Shown: one piece after another, positions 48,106 through 60,644 of the stretch
How the letters are laid out: each line of letters opens with the position of its first letter
Position numbering within the stretch: the first letter of the stretch is position 1
Origin: Gnetum montanum
Lineage: Eukaryota > Streptophyta > Gnetopsida > Gnetales > Gnetaceae
Assembly (NCBI GenBank): GCA_015680685.1
Contig: MNCI01002984.1
Location: 109,279-173,278, forward strand
Reading direction: 5' to 3'
DNA: 64,000 nucleotides
The notes under the pieces: model-generated
Database searches by the model: none
The model's input: the letters and a program-made list of their open reading frames with translations, nothing else
Told to the model about the DNA's origin: nothing
Program-made: the position numbers and the translations under genes

Positions 48106-48589
48106 ATGATTTCCTCCTTTTGGATGATTCCTAAAAAGAGGGAGAGTTTTTAAGATTTCATGGATATGTGCATGCTTATGTTGATATAGTGATGTGATAA
48201 TGAACAGTCTAATTGTTGTATGGTTTGGATCATGTTGGAACATGTTGTCATGATATGAGCACTTTTTGTTTAGTATACATTGGAGACAGATTGTGATATG
48301 TTAAATGAATATCAACTATATGTGAGATTATGGTTTATGCTTACTTGCATTATGCATTATGGATAGATGGATAGATATGGATAGTCTTTGGGCCATTTTG
48401 GATGTTTTCATTTTCTTGTGTTGTACTCTTGTGATTAAGACTAACGTATATGAGCCCATTAACTACTTTATCTTATTTCCCTTTGTCTTTCTTTCTGCCA
48501 TATATTTATATATATATATAATTATGCTTTTAATCATCATATGATATTTTGGATTATGCTAACCTATTTTCTCAAGTTTTGGACATCAC

Positions 48590-48602
48590 CAAAAAGGAGA
48601 AT
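48590..48602 (+). other. Polypurine tract of element B
   Basis: AAAAAGGAGAATA just before the LTR TG, matching element A. Confidence 0.75.
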
Positions 48603-48604
48603 AT

Positions 48605-49744
48605 TGTTAACCTTTTGATATGTCAAAACCTTAGAAAATGTAAAATGTGGAAAATATACTTGTGATCTTGTAGAACTAAGAAAGGACAAGATAAGGAATC
48701 TATGAGATTAAAATAAGAGCTTAGATGAAGAAATCATGATTGAAATAAGAGCTTCATTATGTCAAGACAAGGAGCAAGATGAGACCAAGATGAGATCTAA
48801 GGTGTCAATCTAAGATGAAAAAAGTCTCAATTAAGATGAAAGATTAAAAGATGCATGAAGTCAAAAGAAGGTGTTCCAATATCTTCCTAGACATCCCAAG
48901 AGATTAGTAAACATCCTAGAAGTAAAAGTTAAGCCTTAGACCAGGCATCCCACAAAAATAGCAGATGTCCCAATTGTTGTTAAGATGTCCTAGCTAGGAT
49001 GTCCCAAGTAAGACATCCAAATTTCTAGTCAAACATTCCACCTGAAAGTGGTGAGTTTTTAATGAGACATTTCAAGCTCAAATAGGACGTCACAATTAGT
49101 TGTTTCCTAGATGTTGCATGAATTCCAAGGGCTATTTAGAAAGAAAAAGACCATAAAATAGAGAGGAATCCTTGTGAAAATAATAAGTATTGTTCATTAG
49201 AATATTCAATTATTATGTACATCAAGTAAATTTTGTTTCTCATTTACACATCATTTGTGAATTATTTTTATATTGTAAGAGCTTCAAAGAAAGGAATTTT
49301 TAAAGCTTAGTTACATTTTCTTCTTCATTCTTCTTCTCTCTTTGTAGCCCTAGAGGGTTGATGTACTTCTTGTAACAAGGCAACTTGTTGAGCTATCAGG
49401 ACCTTATGGAGTTGAGTGTGTTTCTAGCGAGAAAAAATTCCATGTAGAGCTCATGTCATTATAAAGGTTGTGGAATTCTTGAAATCACATTTTGAGCTTG
49501 TTGGAACCTTACGGGGTCACATGTATATCCTACAAGAAAACACTTCATGAAAAGCTCAAACTTTGTAAAGGTTGTGATGCCCTTTAAACCACATTTTTAA
49601 ATGCACAAAGTCTAGAGATATGTAAGGATTCTACCCTAATGTACCCAAGTTGAGGAACCTTGTAAATTTATGTGCAGTTTTGGCTGTCTTGGTTGTTCAA
49701 ATTGGAAAAATTATTTAATCCCTCTTCTAAGTTCTTAGCCCTCA
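48605..49744 (+). mobile_element. 3' LTR of element B
   Basis: 1,140 bp, TGTTAACCTTTTGATATG...TAGCCCTCA. The word array at 48,890-49,018 includes GACATCCCA, AGATGTCCCA, GGATGTCCCA and AGACATCC. A weak TATA (CCATAAAATAG) lies at about 49,150. The downstream 210 bp match the truncated 5' LTR. Confidence 0.8.
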
Positions 49745-49970
49745 GTCATATTATCTTCTATCATTTCCAATAGTACAATCATGGATGATCTGTAAGCTTT
49801 AACCTAATGTTACACTTCTTCAATGGTGACAAGGATTAGGCTTTGTACATCTCTTGTGATATCAAATTTACTTTAGAATTTCAATCTAATGAAGCATTTC
49901 CTACAATTTGCAAATAAATGAAGGGACTTCTAGGATTAGTTCTTTTCTTAGGAAGGTTTTCTTCTTTTAT
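49745..49970 (-). pseudogene. Possible retropepsin remnant of element H
   Basis: Minus-strand reading gives GNASLD.NSKVNLISQEMYKA and PLKKCNIRLKLTDH, faintly like a gypsy protease (D-x-G-A-x-VN-I). It is cut by the B LTR. Weak call. Confidence 0.3.
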
Positions 49971-50208
49971 CCAATTTGTAATAGCATGGATCAACATGAT
50001 AGCTTGTACATGAACATTTTGATTTAAAGGTAGCTATTGAATAATTTGGTAGGGTGTAGGTGTGAGGTCCATAACCATGGATGCTTGCAAAGTTGTGAGT
50101 GGACTTATAGGCTTGAAAAATTAATGTTTCAAAAGATTATTTTTGGAATTACTAAAGTTGTCATCCATCTACATGTTCACATCTTTGCTAGCATTTCATT
50201 ATTGCAAT

Positions 50209-50610
50209 TGTAAAGAGATTTTACCTTACATGGGTAGAACATGTAGCAAAGGATTATGAGCTTAAGGTTAAGAGTGTTGGTGAAGCTAAGAAGTGCAAGA
50301 TGAAGATTCAATCTATGGAGTAGTGCATTTATAGAATTCCAAAGAATAATATTAATGAGTAGGAGCATGGGTGGTAGAGCCACTTGGAGACATAGACTTT
50401 TGAACATAATATCCATAGGGATTTAGTTACTTATAAGGGTATTACTATCTTGATGATGGTAGTCCTCACAACTATGGGTTCTACCATTACTATTAATAAT
50501 ATTCTAGAGATTGACCTGAAGCCCCACAAGGATAGTAGCATTATTGGTGGTAGGATTGTTAATAGTTTCCTTGAGGATAAGGCAACCTCTTAGGTGTTTT
50601 CCAATTAATA
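50209..50610 (+). pseudogene. Unidentified decayed coding fragment
   Basis: A plus-strand frame of about 130 codons whose only breaks are five TAG codons. It reads VKRFYLTWVEHVAKDYELKVK, then HNIHRDLVTYKGITILMMVV, LEIDLKPHKDSSIIGGRI and VNSFLEDKATS. The codon bias and TAG-only breaks suggest a once-real gene. I do not recognise the family. It lies opposite to H, so it could be another antisense element gene. Confidence 0.4.
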
Positions 50611-50619
50611 AAGTTTGGT

Positions 50620-51000
50620 TTTAGAGTGTAAATACTATATTTATGGATGTGTGATATAATTGTGTAATAACTCTTTGGTTGTTCATACTAATAGATGTTG
50701 CAACCATCACCATGGATATCTTAGTTTGCATTCTTCTCAACTATAGCTACTTATCTCTTATACTAATAGTAGTTCTTTCTTGTATCCCTTTTTTTCTTTT
50801 TATCTTGTCCTTGGATCATACCAAATCTACCTTTACTTGTATTATCTATAGTGCTAATTATAATTTTTCATTAGTAGAGTCTCATATTTTGTCAACATTA
50901 GTCAAAATTTTAAAAATAGATTTTTGGATTAACAAGGTTTTCCAGTAGACCAACTCTTTTAATGGTGTCTCATCTTCTATTTCATAGAGATAAAATTCTT
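50620..51000. other. No gene seen
   Basis: AT-rich sequence between the fragment at 50,209 and H gag. The small ORF at 50,679-50,948 shows no family resemblance. Confidence 0.4.
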
Positions 51001-51009
51001 TGTTATAGA

Positions 51010-52060
51010 GAGATGGATTCATATTATGCTCCTATGTTATCTTCCATTTTTAAGCTTTCCTTCTTCTTTTGCCACTTGATTAATCAATCATCAGATTCAA
51101 TGAACTCGTATTTTTGAAATTTTTCCTTGAGCATAGCCCTCAAGAGTTTCTCTAGTTTTATTTTTTAGTTCATCTATGATGTTCCTTAGCTATTTTTTTT
51201 TAGCGAAGTCATGGCCTTGGCATTGATCTAATAGAGAAAAATATTTGCCTAGGGATACATCAAGGGATTCATTATTCTCTTACTTTCATTCTTGAATTTT
51301 CTTCCTTAAGTTAGAAACTCTGAAGTATATTTGATACTTATTGTTGAATAACTCCAACATCATACTCCATTTCTTGATAGGTTTTGGTTCCAAGAATTGA
51401 TATAAACTTTCAATTTCTTTGATGAGTATATTGGGGAATAATTTTAGCTTCTTCTATTCATTTTCTATGTTTTTCAAGATGCATGCATTGTGAAAGGCTT
51501 GTAGGTAATGCTATGGATTAACATTATAGCCTCCCTTAAAGTTAGGGGGTTATTCATATCTAACTATTTAATTTAGCTATATCTTTGATGCTTGGTTAGA
51601 ATATACACTACCTCCCTAATGTTGATCATAGTTCTTGTAGTAAGTAGAGCTTCATCATAGCCATTTCAATCATTATGATCCTTGTCATAACCATATCCCC
51701 TTTGAGTTACCTACTAAGACTTCATTTATGTCTATGCCCTATTTCTTAGTCATGTTTATCATATGTACCTCAATATCTATGGTGGTATCTTTGGTCATCT
51801 CCACCAAGTCATCTACTATTATCCATTTTTCCATGGCCATATTCATCCTCATTAGAGCTTAATAATAATGAGGATGAGGATGATGGAGAGCTACAAGAGT
51901 CATATTGGCTTGCTCTCATTTCATGATCCCTTTGGTTATTTCTAGTTGGCTTATTAGAGAACTTAGGCTTAGAGGTCCTCCATATGTTGGGTTTTGCTCT
52001 TTCTTTCCCTTGGTTTCTTGTTAAGGCTAAATCTAACCATGGATTTTTCATGTTATTTTT
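51010..52060 (-). pseudogene. Element H gag (Ty3/gypsy, same family as C)
   Basis: Minus-strand gag with a Ser-rich N-terminal part (52,051-51,809), then GYNVNP.HYLQAFHN, KKLKLFPNILIKEIES, LYQFLEPKPIKKW, LELFNNKYQI and LGKYFSLLDQCQGHDF, followed by ELKNKTRETLEGYAQ. Each block has a counterpart in C gag (GGYDLNPQHHLQDF, WKKLKLFPMTLVGQ, LFNERYQT, YYSLLNNCLGHGF). Confidence 0.72.
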
Positions 52061-52639
52061 AGAAAAGGAGGGGTGTTGGGGAGGGGGAGGAGAAGAAATG
52101 GTAATTATTATTATCCTTATATGATTGTAATGTTAGTGGGATGGTGGCCTCCTTCCTCTTGGTAGCTTTATGGTATGCCTTAATGAAGTTATCTATCCAC
52201 AATTATTCTTTAATGGGCTGATAGGGCATAGACATCTCATCAACCATCTTGTACTTAATAGTAATTGATACAAGTCCAAATCTCATCAATGATGCATGAG
52301 AATTGATGAAATTGATTGATTAGTTAACAACACATTATTGTCTTCTAGGTTCTTCCATTACAATTAGTCAATCTAGTAAAGGATGATGGTGAAGTCTACA
52401 TACAAAGAATTCAAATGTTGGCAGATAATCTTAACTTATTAGTCATATTAACTTTACTATTAATTATTTTTAACATCCTTTTCTTGAAGCATCACTAAAT
52501 GAAGAATCAACCATGAGAGAAGAAAACATTTTGGATTATGGTATGTGTTAAATAAAATATTATTATCTTTTAGTTTATGATTATTTAAGTCCAAAAAATG
52601 ATCATAAATAATTATAACTATATAAATCACTATTACTAG

Positions 52640-52661
52640 TCCCTAATAACAATGTCAATCA
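52640..52661 (-). other. Element H primer binding site (decayed)
   Basis: The plus strand shows AGTCCCTAATAACAATGTCA, which aligns to the reverse complement of the C PBS (GTCCCCAGCAATGGTGCCA), next to the LTR edge. Confidence 0.55.
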
Positions 52662-53497
52662 TGAGCGATAAGTAGTTCCAACATCTAACTATATAAATCT
52701 TGCATTTACGTAAGTGACCTAATCATAATCCATGGACTGGACTAGTGTGATGATTAGATAGCTAAGCATTTGATCATGAGTCACTGTCTTTCCATTTATA
52801 CTCATGTAGCTCTTAGTACATATGATTAAGTATAATTGAGGCATATGATAGATGATGTTGTAGGGTCATAACTTAAATACTTTTAAAATATATAAATAAA
52901 TTTTTAATTAAGATAATGAATGAATTAAGACTAAGCTATCCTAAGTGATAAGCATCCATTTACAGTTTGCCATACACATCCTAAACTCATATAATCATTA
53001 CTAGGTTACCAAGTGATTACTGTTGGGTGAGCCAAGTAAGAGCAGTAATGGGATTACCAGATGATACATGCTATTCTCAAAATCAATTATGCCAACATAA
53101 CTATTATGTGATGAGACATAAATAATTAACTAAGCTTATGCAAAGTAAAGAAATAAGGAAATTAAAGTGCAATTAAAGAAAACAATAAACTAAACCAAGT
53201 GCTATAATGAAGATAAAATGATTTCAATCTTATTACTGTTTATAGAAATGTATCTAGCTACATGATCACTTGAATAAGATTTCGGTCCATTAATTTAAGT
53301 TCACACTATGGGCACTTGGTGACAAACTTTAACTGCTATAAAAATAAATTGTAAGAGCTTCTTTATAACTATGACTAAATAGTACCGTAGATGTGATTTG
53401 TGCATGCATTCATATAGGCATTTTTTGTCTTTACATTAATGCAAATGTCCCTACTTCGATAGTGATGCATTAAAAGAGTAGCTCAAGACTATTCATC
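52662..53497 (-). mobile_element. 5' LTR of element H
   Basis: About 836 bp, diverged from the C LTR but alignable on the minus strand (CACTTGGTAACCTAGTA, GGATGTGTATGG, ATCACTTAGG). Ends resemble TGATGAATC and CTCATGA. No clear GATATC array survives. Confidence 0.6.
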
Positions 53498-54649
53498 AAT
53501 CTTGGTTTTTTTATATTAGAATAAAATTATTTTTATTATATAATAGAAGTTTATTTTAATAATATATAGGAAATTATTGGACTAAGGGACTATTGGAATG
53601 TTATTTTGGTTCCAATCCATCTATATATAATTTTTAGGATTATTTTGTCATTGGAGTTATATTGTATTATTTTTAGTAAAATTTTCCCTACTTGTTACAT
53701 ATATATCCAAAGTATCTCTTGAAAATTTGTATCATGAAATCATCAACATAACTTTAGCAAGAATTTCACTAGTTCATTATTAGTTCATCAACATCATTCA
53801 TTATTATTTACTTAATCTTGATAGCTGAATAGTCAAAATTGGGGGAATTCACTATTTCAAATATATCTCAATCATTTTTGGATATTTTTAAGTGATTATA
53901 GATTTATTTAAAAGATAGAATAGGTGGATATGCATTGCTAGAATTTCATCTCAATATCTATAAGGATTTGGCAAAAATTTTCTCTAAAATTCAATAGATT
54001 TTCTAATTCCTAATGTTTTACCAAAATTAATGATAGTTAATGATTGGATCATTTATCCCTCATATCACAACAATTTGATGTAGTCTCATATTTATTTGAA
54101 AGATACTATCTATGGAAAGATTTAGTTAAAATTTTAACATAAAAAACTTAATGGTCTTTGAGTTATCATCTCTCAATTTTTTACAACTAGAATTGTTGTG
54201 ATTTTTGATAGCTTGGAAAGAACATAATATAACCTTAGTCTTTGAATACCTTTTTTAGGGCTTCTTTTTCTCAAATAATATAAATTTTGATAAAGTTTCT
54301 AGGAATACAAATTTTATTAGCTGATTCTTTGTGAAGTTAGAATAACCAAGGAATTCATTCATCATCTAAAATTCCTTCAATTAATAAGAGTTTAAGAAAG
54401 AATCATTGTTTTTCCAAGTTTCTTAGTCATAGTTAGATAATTGAACTCATACTCTAGAGATTTTTTTATTCCAAATATTTCTTGTTCTATGATCCTTTAT
54501 GGATATGGATTTTACTTTAAAGCTCACATTAGATCTCAAAAACAATTTGGTATAATCCAACATATATGGGATATTATTTTGATAAAAAATTTTAAATAAA
54601 CTTACATAAAATAAAAAGATGGGTTTTTATATTTTCTAGAAGGTTTAAG
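53498..54649. other. AT-rich tail of element G, no gene
   Basis: No coding match. It lies downstream of G integrase on the minus strand, probably its 3' untranslated region and LTR, but I could not find LTR ends. Confidence 0.35.
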
Positions 54650-56630
54650 TAGAATGTTACTTTAATCTCAAAATATACATAATTCCTAGTTTTAGAGGAC
54701 TCCTTGTTAGTTTAACCATCAATAATACTTGGTCCTCTACTTGAAGCTCCTTCTTAAAATGATATTGGTTGATATATTCCTAGTATTTATCTTGAGCTAC
54801 TTGTAAATTCTATTTAACCTTGATAACAAAATTTTTTCCATGATCTTCAATTCTTCTTCCTTTCATTTGGTACATAGGGTTGGACTAAATTAAGTTAATG
54901 ATGTTTAATAATTATATTCATACACTACTTTGAATGAAATTATAGGAATGGATCCTTGATAATTTTACTTATACATGAATTCTACCAAATGTGAATAAAT
55001 TTTTCCAAGTATTAGATCTAATTTTGATATGACTTCATATGATATCTTCTAAAATCCAATTTATTCTCTTAGTTTGACCATTAATTTCAAGGTGGTAAGG
55101 TTTGCTAAACTTTAATTAGTTTTCTAATTCCTTAAAGAAGTTTTACTAAAAATTGGTGATAAACTTTAAATCTTGGTTAGTTGGTATTAACTTAGGGCAT
55201 CCACCTAGATGAAACACCTTCCATACAAATTTCTAGACTACTTCATTAGTAATATTGGTGGACTTTGAAGGTACGAAATGAAACATCTTCGATAGTTGAT
55301 GTACAATCAACAATATGGAAGCATTCCATTTTTTGGATAATCGTAATCCTACTAAGTTGTTCATTGTCATTTCTTTCCACTTCCATGTTTAAACTTCTAA
55401 TGATTATTAAAGTTCACTAGGTTTTGTCTATTTAGCCTTGATACGTTAACATGTTGAACAGTTTTTGATATAATTAGATATATCATTATTTATTATGGGC
55501 CATAAGTAAAACCTTCACTAGATCAAATAGGTCTTAATATACATATAATGGTCTATAGTTGAGACCTCATAATTTGCATTCAATAATTTGTGTCTTTAAT
55601 CTCATTTAGCAGCACAAACCATTTCTTCTTTCATCAACATCTCTTATTAAGAGAGGTGATAATTAGTCTACAAGCTTAAGTTGTCCAATATTCCTTAAAA
55701 ATAGAAATATTTCTTAATTGACTTCTTAGTTTCTTCTACCATAGGGGTTGTGACTATGCCAATTATTAGATTCCACATTCTACTAAGGGTGTTAGCACTT
55801 AAATTCTATTTTCTAGGATTGTACTTTATTTTAAAATCATATTCTACAAAAAACTTCAACAATATATGTTTTCATGTATTCAAGATTGGTTGCCTTTGTA
55901 ATTAGTCTAAACTTTTAGGATTATTTTTTAAAAATAAACCCTTTTCCATAGAGATAATTCGTTCGAACTTTTAAACTGTAAATAGTAGCTATAAACTTCA
56001 AATCCTTAGTTGAGTAATTTACCTTAGCTCCATGCAATTTATGAGATTCAAAACATACCATTTCAACTTCCTAAGATAAGACTACTCTAATTCCTACTCT
56101 AGAAGCATTTATAGATACTTCAGAGGGTAGGTATACATAAAAAATCCTTAAAATAAGAGTCATATGTAGGAACATCTTTAATTTTAAAACTGCTTCCTTG
56201 CACTCTTCATCAAACTTAAACATATATAATTGTTGCAAAATAATAGTTAGCAGTACTATCTAAGAAGAATAATATTTTATAAAATAAAATCTAGTTAAAC
56301 CTAAAAAGCTTTGGATTTTTATAACATCTTTAGATTTTGTTCATTTTTTTATTGTACTTATCTTGAATAGATTTACTTGTAGACCTTATTTTGACATAAT
56401 ATGACCAAGATATGCTACTTTTTTCTTGAAAACTCATAATTACTTAACTTTACTTTTAATTAATTTTGACTTAAATTTTTCATAGTTATTTTTAAATGAT
56501 CAATTTGTTCTTGTTTGGTCTTAGGGTACACCAGTATATCATCTAAAAATATTATAAAAAACTTATCTAGATACTCTCTAAAAATGTTACTCATATAGGT
56601 CATAAATATCTCGAGTATGTTATGATGTAG
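54650..56630 (-). pseudogene. Element G pol: RT C-terminal half, RNase H, integrase (chromovirus-like)
   Basis: A minus-strand Ty3/gypsy pol. RT resumes at IFMTYMSNIFREYLDKFFII then FLDD (56,538-56,549), the catalytic pair intact, followed by ILVYPKTKQEQIDHL and VAYLGHIMSK. RNase H shows FESHKLHGAKVNYSTKDLK and a FFVEYDFKIKYNPRK..LSANTLSRM end. Integrase has ILLIVHQLSKMFHFVPSKST, FHLGGCPKLIPTN, FSKPYHLEINGQTKRIN and LEDII. This order and wording fit chromoviruses (Tekay/Reina/CRM side). The N-terminal RT half is lost at the copia-type LTR. No chromodomain was recognised. Confidence 0.78.
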
Positions 56631-57335
56631 GGACACCTATTCTAATCCCCTTGTTCTTTCCTACATGTGTGCATTACAAGTTTTGGATGCTATGGAGACA
56701 TCTTGAAGGATAAGAAGATGTCTTGCATGGGAGCTAAGCCTTCATAGAAGATGTTTTGGACCTGACAGAAGACATCTTGTACTTAAAGGAAACATCTTAT
56801 CTAGAGTGGAGACATCTTATTATGGAGATGATATCTCACCCATGGAGAAGAGGTCTTTATGAAATAGTAGATATCTCTTCTAAAAGTTGTGATTTGGCAT
56901 AAGACAATCATAGGAGACCAACGATAGCCTATATAGTCTAGAAATTTTTGGAATTAGCCATTCTAATTTAGGAAATAATGGAAGAAGATGGGAAAATATG
57001 GAAAACAATAGAGGATCACCAAGAAAGGTTTCCTAGGATTTTCTTCTCTTGTTTTCTTAAAAAAATTATGGATTTTTCATGTTTATAACCATAAAGAGTT
57101 GAAAGAGGAGATGTCATGAAGTTCATGTGTGAACTTGAGCAAGGTAAGGAAGAACACATTGAGTGAGTGCACAAAGGTTGCAGCTCCAAGGTTAATTGTG
57201 TTCTATTTCAACCTATGTGTTCCAATCTTCCTTTTGAGTAGAGATCTCAGTTTTGGATTGTGGAAGAGATTCTCCATCGATTGTGTCTTACATTGAGAAC
57301 AACAATTGTGTGGTTGTAAAACCTCATGCTCTACA
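56627..57335 (+). mobile_element. Copia-type LTR or LTR fragment inserted in G pol
   Basis: This breaks G between protease and RT. It carries a dense word array at 56,690-56,875: GAGACATCTTG, GAAGATGTCTTG, GAAGATGTTTTG, GAAGACATCTTG, GGAGACATCTTA. It is the AGACATCT family with an extra TTG/TTA, and CCTATATAGTC (56,930) is a possible TATA box. The ends are uncertain: left edge near 56,627, right edge between 57,335 and 57,420. Confidence 0.5.
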
Positions 57336-57640
57336 TCATATTTTGAGTTTTTTGAGTTGTTTTGAATGTTTTGTAGGTTTTGGAACTTGATTGTAATTTT
57401 CTATTTGAATAACTGAAGATAGCCAGTTTTGAAAAAAAAAAACTATTTCTAGAATGATATCAATATTCTTTAATTTAAAATCATAAAAATATTTAAGAAA
57501 AGGAAGTTCTTGAAGATAAAATTTAATTTCATCATATCTACAATGCTTACTCATGGTTTTTTTATCTACAAGATTAATTTTAACCATTTTTTATAGGTAG
57601 GATTAGGTTTAATGTTTAACTAGAATTGGTAAAATAAAAT
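57336..57640 (-). pseudogene. Element G retropepsin remnant
   Basis: Minus-strand frame MVKINLVDKKTMSKHCRYDEIKF-type, then LPFLKYFYDFKLKNIDIILE and FFFQNWLSSVIQ. It fits the C-terminal half of chromoviral proteases (DIILG..WL..LG.V). The D-S-G segment is not preserved. Confidence 0.5.
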
Positions 57641-58120
57641 TCTAACTTTAACAGGTGTCTATTTAAAAGTTTGACTTTCCTACCTTTTATAAACCCTTTG
57701 ATAATAAGTAAAAGAAATTAAAATTTTCACAAATTTGATTTATTGAACATAAAAATTTTCTTCACTACACCCAATGTAGGAGGTTGTCTTTTACATTTTG
57801 TGATAGTGTTATTAGAAGTTTAGATTTATTTTGATTGCCATAGGATCTTGGTCATTACTTCAAGTAGTCATACTTAAAATGATATTTCCAACATTTGAAA
57901 AAACTGGTATGAATCTTCTTATTGGGACTATTCTTAATTATGACTTGTCTAAAGGATGTATTCCTTAAATGGTTTGATTCCTTATAATCTTTTGCAATCC
58001 TATAAGCTTCATCCATATTTGCGTATTGTGAGCATGGGTTTCTAAATGTAACTGGTTATGTAGTCCCCAACAAAATTGGATGCAAGATCACTCTAGTCTT
58101 AATTGTTAATGTACCTTGAT
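57641..58120 (-). pseudogene. Element G gag C-terminus
   Basis: Minus-strand reading FRNPCSQYANMDEAYRIAKD then SFFKCWKYHFKYD, a decayed CX2CX4H-type knuckle. It matches the end of chromoviral gag. The rest is cut by the F LTR to the right. Confidence 0.5.
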
Positions 58121-58277
58121 AGGTGTTGGTGACCATTTGGAACCATCAATGTTGAAGGCCTCTCAATCTTTTGATGTTGGGGATCATGGGATTGAAGATG
58201 TTCTTCAAATAGGGTTTAGGTGCTTGCTAGTCTCTAGCAACACCAAGGACTAGATACCTTCAAATAGACTCAATAGT

Positions 58278-59760
58278 TGTTACAATGGAAAATCTTAGTT
58301 GCTAGAAGAAACCAAGGATTCTTAGTTGCAAGCAACCTCAACCCTGAATCCCCTAGGGCCTCTACAAGAAAAATGATGGTCTGGTAGATCACCTAGGGAC
58401 TTAACAAGGTGCAAAATGAGGGTGTAACAAAAGTATACAAATATGCAAATCTATGAAATGATGCACTCAAACTATAAAAATTATTTCTAAAATTTTACAC
58501 AAAATGAAATCATAAAATTTATTAAATAAACAAAAAATATGTTCAAAGATGTGTAAAAAATTGGTGCCCTTGAAGGAGGGCAAAAGGGTGGTTCACTTGG
58601 GCATAGGTTTAGAGTCCATTGAAGCCATGATAAACTCCACAATCCAATATCTTTGCCACTCCTAATGCTATCGAACCTCCTTTGTCTCCTCCTTAGATCT
58701 ATAATGTTGGTTAATATTGGGGGTTGTGGAAATGTGAAGGATTGGATGGCCAAAATGCATTACATTGGGATTTGGTGATTCTAGGAGGGGTAACGTTGAC
58801 ACCCAAAGCTCACAAATCCAAAGTGGGGGAGTAATAGAAGTAACAAGTTGTAGGGGTTCCACACTACTAGGCACCAAGAAGCTACATTTTTGATAAGGAA
58901 GAAAAAGCTCTTGGATGCCAAAATGCCAAGGGTAATGAATTACCAAAGTGTGGAACCTTGACATGATGCCAAGCTATGGTTTTTATGGGGCTATGGCAAT
59001 GATTTGTGCTATAAATTGGCTATAAATGGCTAACATGATTGGCTACAACTTGGCTACCAAATTGTTGATTGATTGGCTACAAATTGGCTACCAAGTTGCT
59101 AAAAATTAGCTACCATGTTTAGGAGGGTACGTGAGGTTCACCCCCCATGCATTGTAGTTGTCTACCCCATCCATGTTGTTTGACCCCCTCTCTCCTAGCT
59201 GGCTGACCCTCCTTCCACTAGAGGGGAAGAGTGTCAATGTTGAGGAGGGATGAGAGGTCAACGTTGGGGGTAAATGTCAACCCCTCTAGGTTGGGTTGTC
59301 CCCCTTTTCATGCTAGGGGTAGGTGAGTTCTACCTCCCTTACACTCCTCCATGTTGGCCTTGAAGCCTCCTAGATGGCTTACCCCCCTGTAGGGAATGTC
59401 TCATCGTAGAGAAATGTATAGCCCCCATAAAGCCCATCAAATTGCCATTTTTGGCATTCCAAAAGTCATTTTTGACTCCCCCAAGCCTAAACATAGATAC
59501 TAGATAACTCTTTTCACCTGAGGAATGAGTCTTTGATCACTTATGAAGCATTTTTCAACTCCAAAAGTATGAAATATGTGAGATTGCCCCTTTATGAGTT
59601 ACAACCTTCACATTTACAATAAATATTATCTCAGGTTCCATGGGATGGGATTACAAAGGTTTCAACATGAAAATTTGGTGGTGTTTCATTGGCCCCTCTT
59701 TGTTGATGTCTAGATGATTGACCCAAGAGGCACCAACCAAGAATACAAAACAACACTACA
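58278..59760 (-). mobile_element. Left LTR of element F (T family)
   Basis: About 1.48 kb. It shares with the T LTRs the block GGTCTGGTAGATCACC..AGGGACTTAA (about 58,378) and the end AACACTACA (59,760). A TATA-like minus-strand site (CCCATAAAAACC) lies at about 58,976-58,988. The range 58,990-59,115 is a short tandem repeat of TTGGCTACAAA/TTGGCTACCAA. The range 59,180-59,400 has CCCCTCTAG and CTAGAGGGG words in both orientations. Confidence 0.55.
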
Positions 59761-60640
59761 AGTTGTCCATCAATGTTCCCTCTTTGTGCTTAATCCAGTT
59801 GTGTCAAACCATGTTGAAGAGTGCATGTGATGATGGGGATTTGGGCTATGATGGAGGAATGGTAATGGTAGTTAGGAAGATGGTCATGGAGGCTAATAAT
59901 GCATTCCAAGTGTTTCTACCATGGCTATAGCATGGTACTAACATATTTTGAAGTGTTGGTCACTTAGCAAATATGTTTGAGGAATCAACCACTTCGCTTC
60001 AAGAGTTTTTTCTTCAGCCATTAGGCTTCAAGGCTTCTTTGGCAATTTGGCTTCTTGGAAATTTGCTTCCCCTATTGCTTGTTTCTTCTTTTTTTCCATT
60101 AGGTTTCACTACCAACACCTATTTGACATAGCTTTCCCATTAAGTAAGTTTTGTTACATTCAATGAACTTGAGAGTTACCCCATCGAACAAGATGTGTTA
60201 CACTCAATGGACTTAATGTTTCTCGCCACTAAATGAATTATGTTACATTTAAGTGAACTTGAGGATGGAGCATGCTAAGGACATATCATATGGCTATAGT
60301 GCATGAATGACACACATGAGTTAACATTGTTGCTCAAGGTATCAAAGGTTATAATCAAGCTATGGGGCTTGGCTCAAGGATTAGTGTCAAAGGAAGGGTG
60401 ATGGTATAAGTACTCTTGACATAGCAGGACAAACTCACAAAATCTTGTGTATCAAGGTCACGTGGTGAATTGTTATTGTACTAAGTTGCATCCTTGTGAT
60501 GGCTTTAGGCTTCATCCTGCAAACACAAATCCAAGAGGATAAGAAAAAAAAAGCAAACAAAGCATGTTACAACATTACAATGCATATATAGGCGACATGG
60601 AGAATAAAACCAAGCTTCCTAGGTTACCAATGTTGCCAAT
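59761..60640. other. Element F interior, gene-free part
   Basis: No gag, protease or pol is recognisable; small ORFs such as 59,718-59,930 lack family resemblance. TTGGCTTC and AGGCTTCAAGG words recur around 60,010-60,070. Confidence 0.4.
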
Positions 60641-60644
60641 TTAA

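Noticed and set aside
58130-58277. Possible PBS and leader remnant left of the F LTR (CTCTAGCAACACCA)
   Set aside because: The match to TTCTAGCACCA needs an insertion, and no hairpin unit or gag lies beside it.
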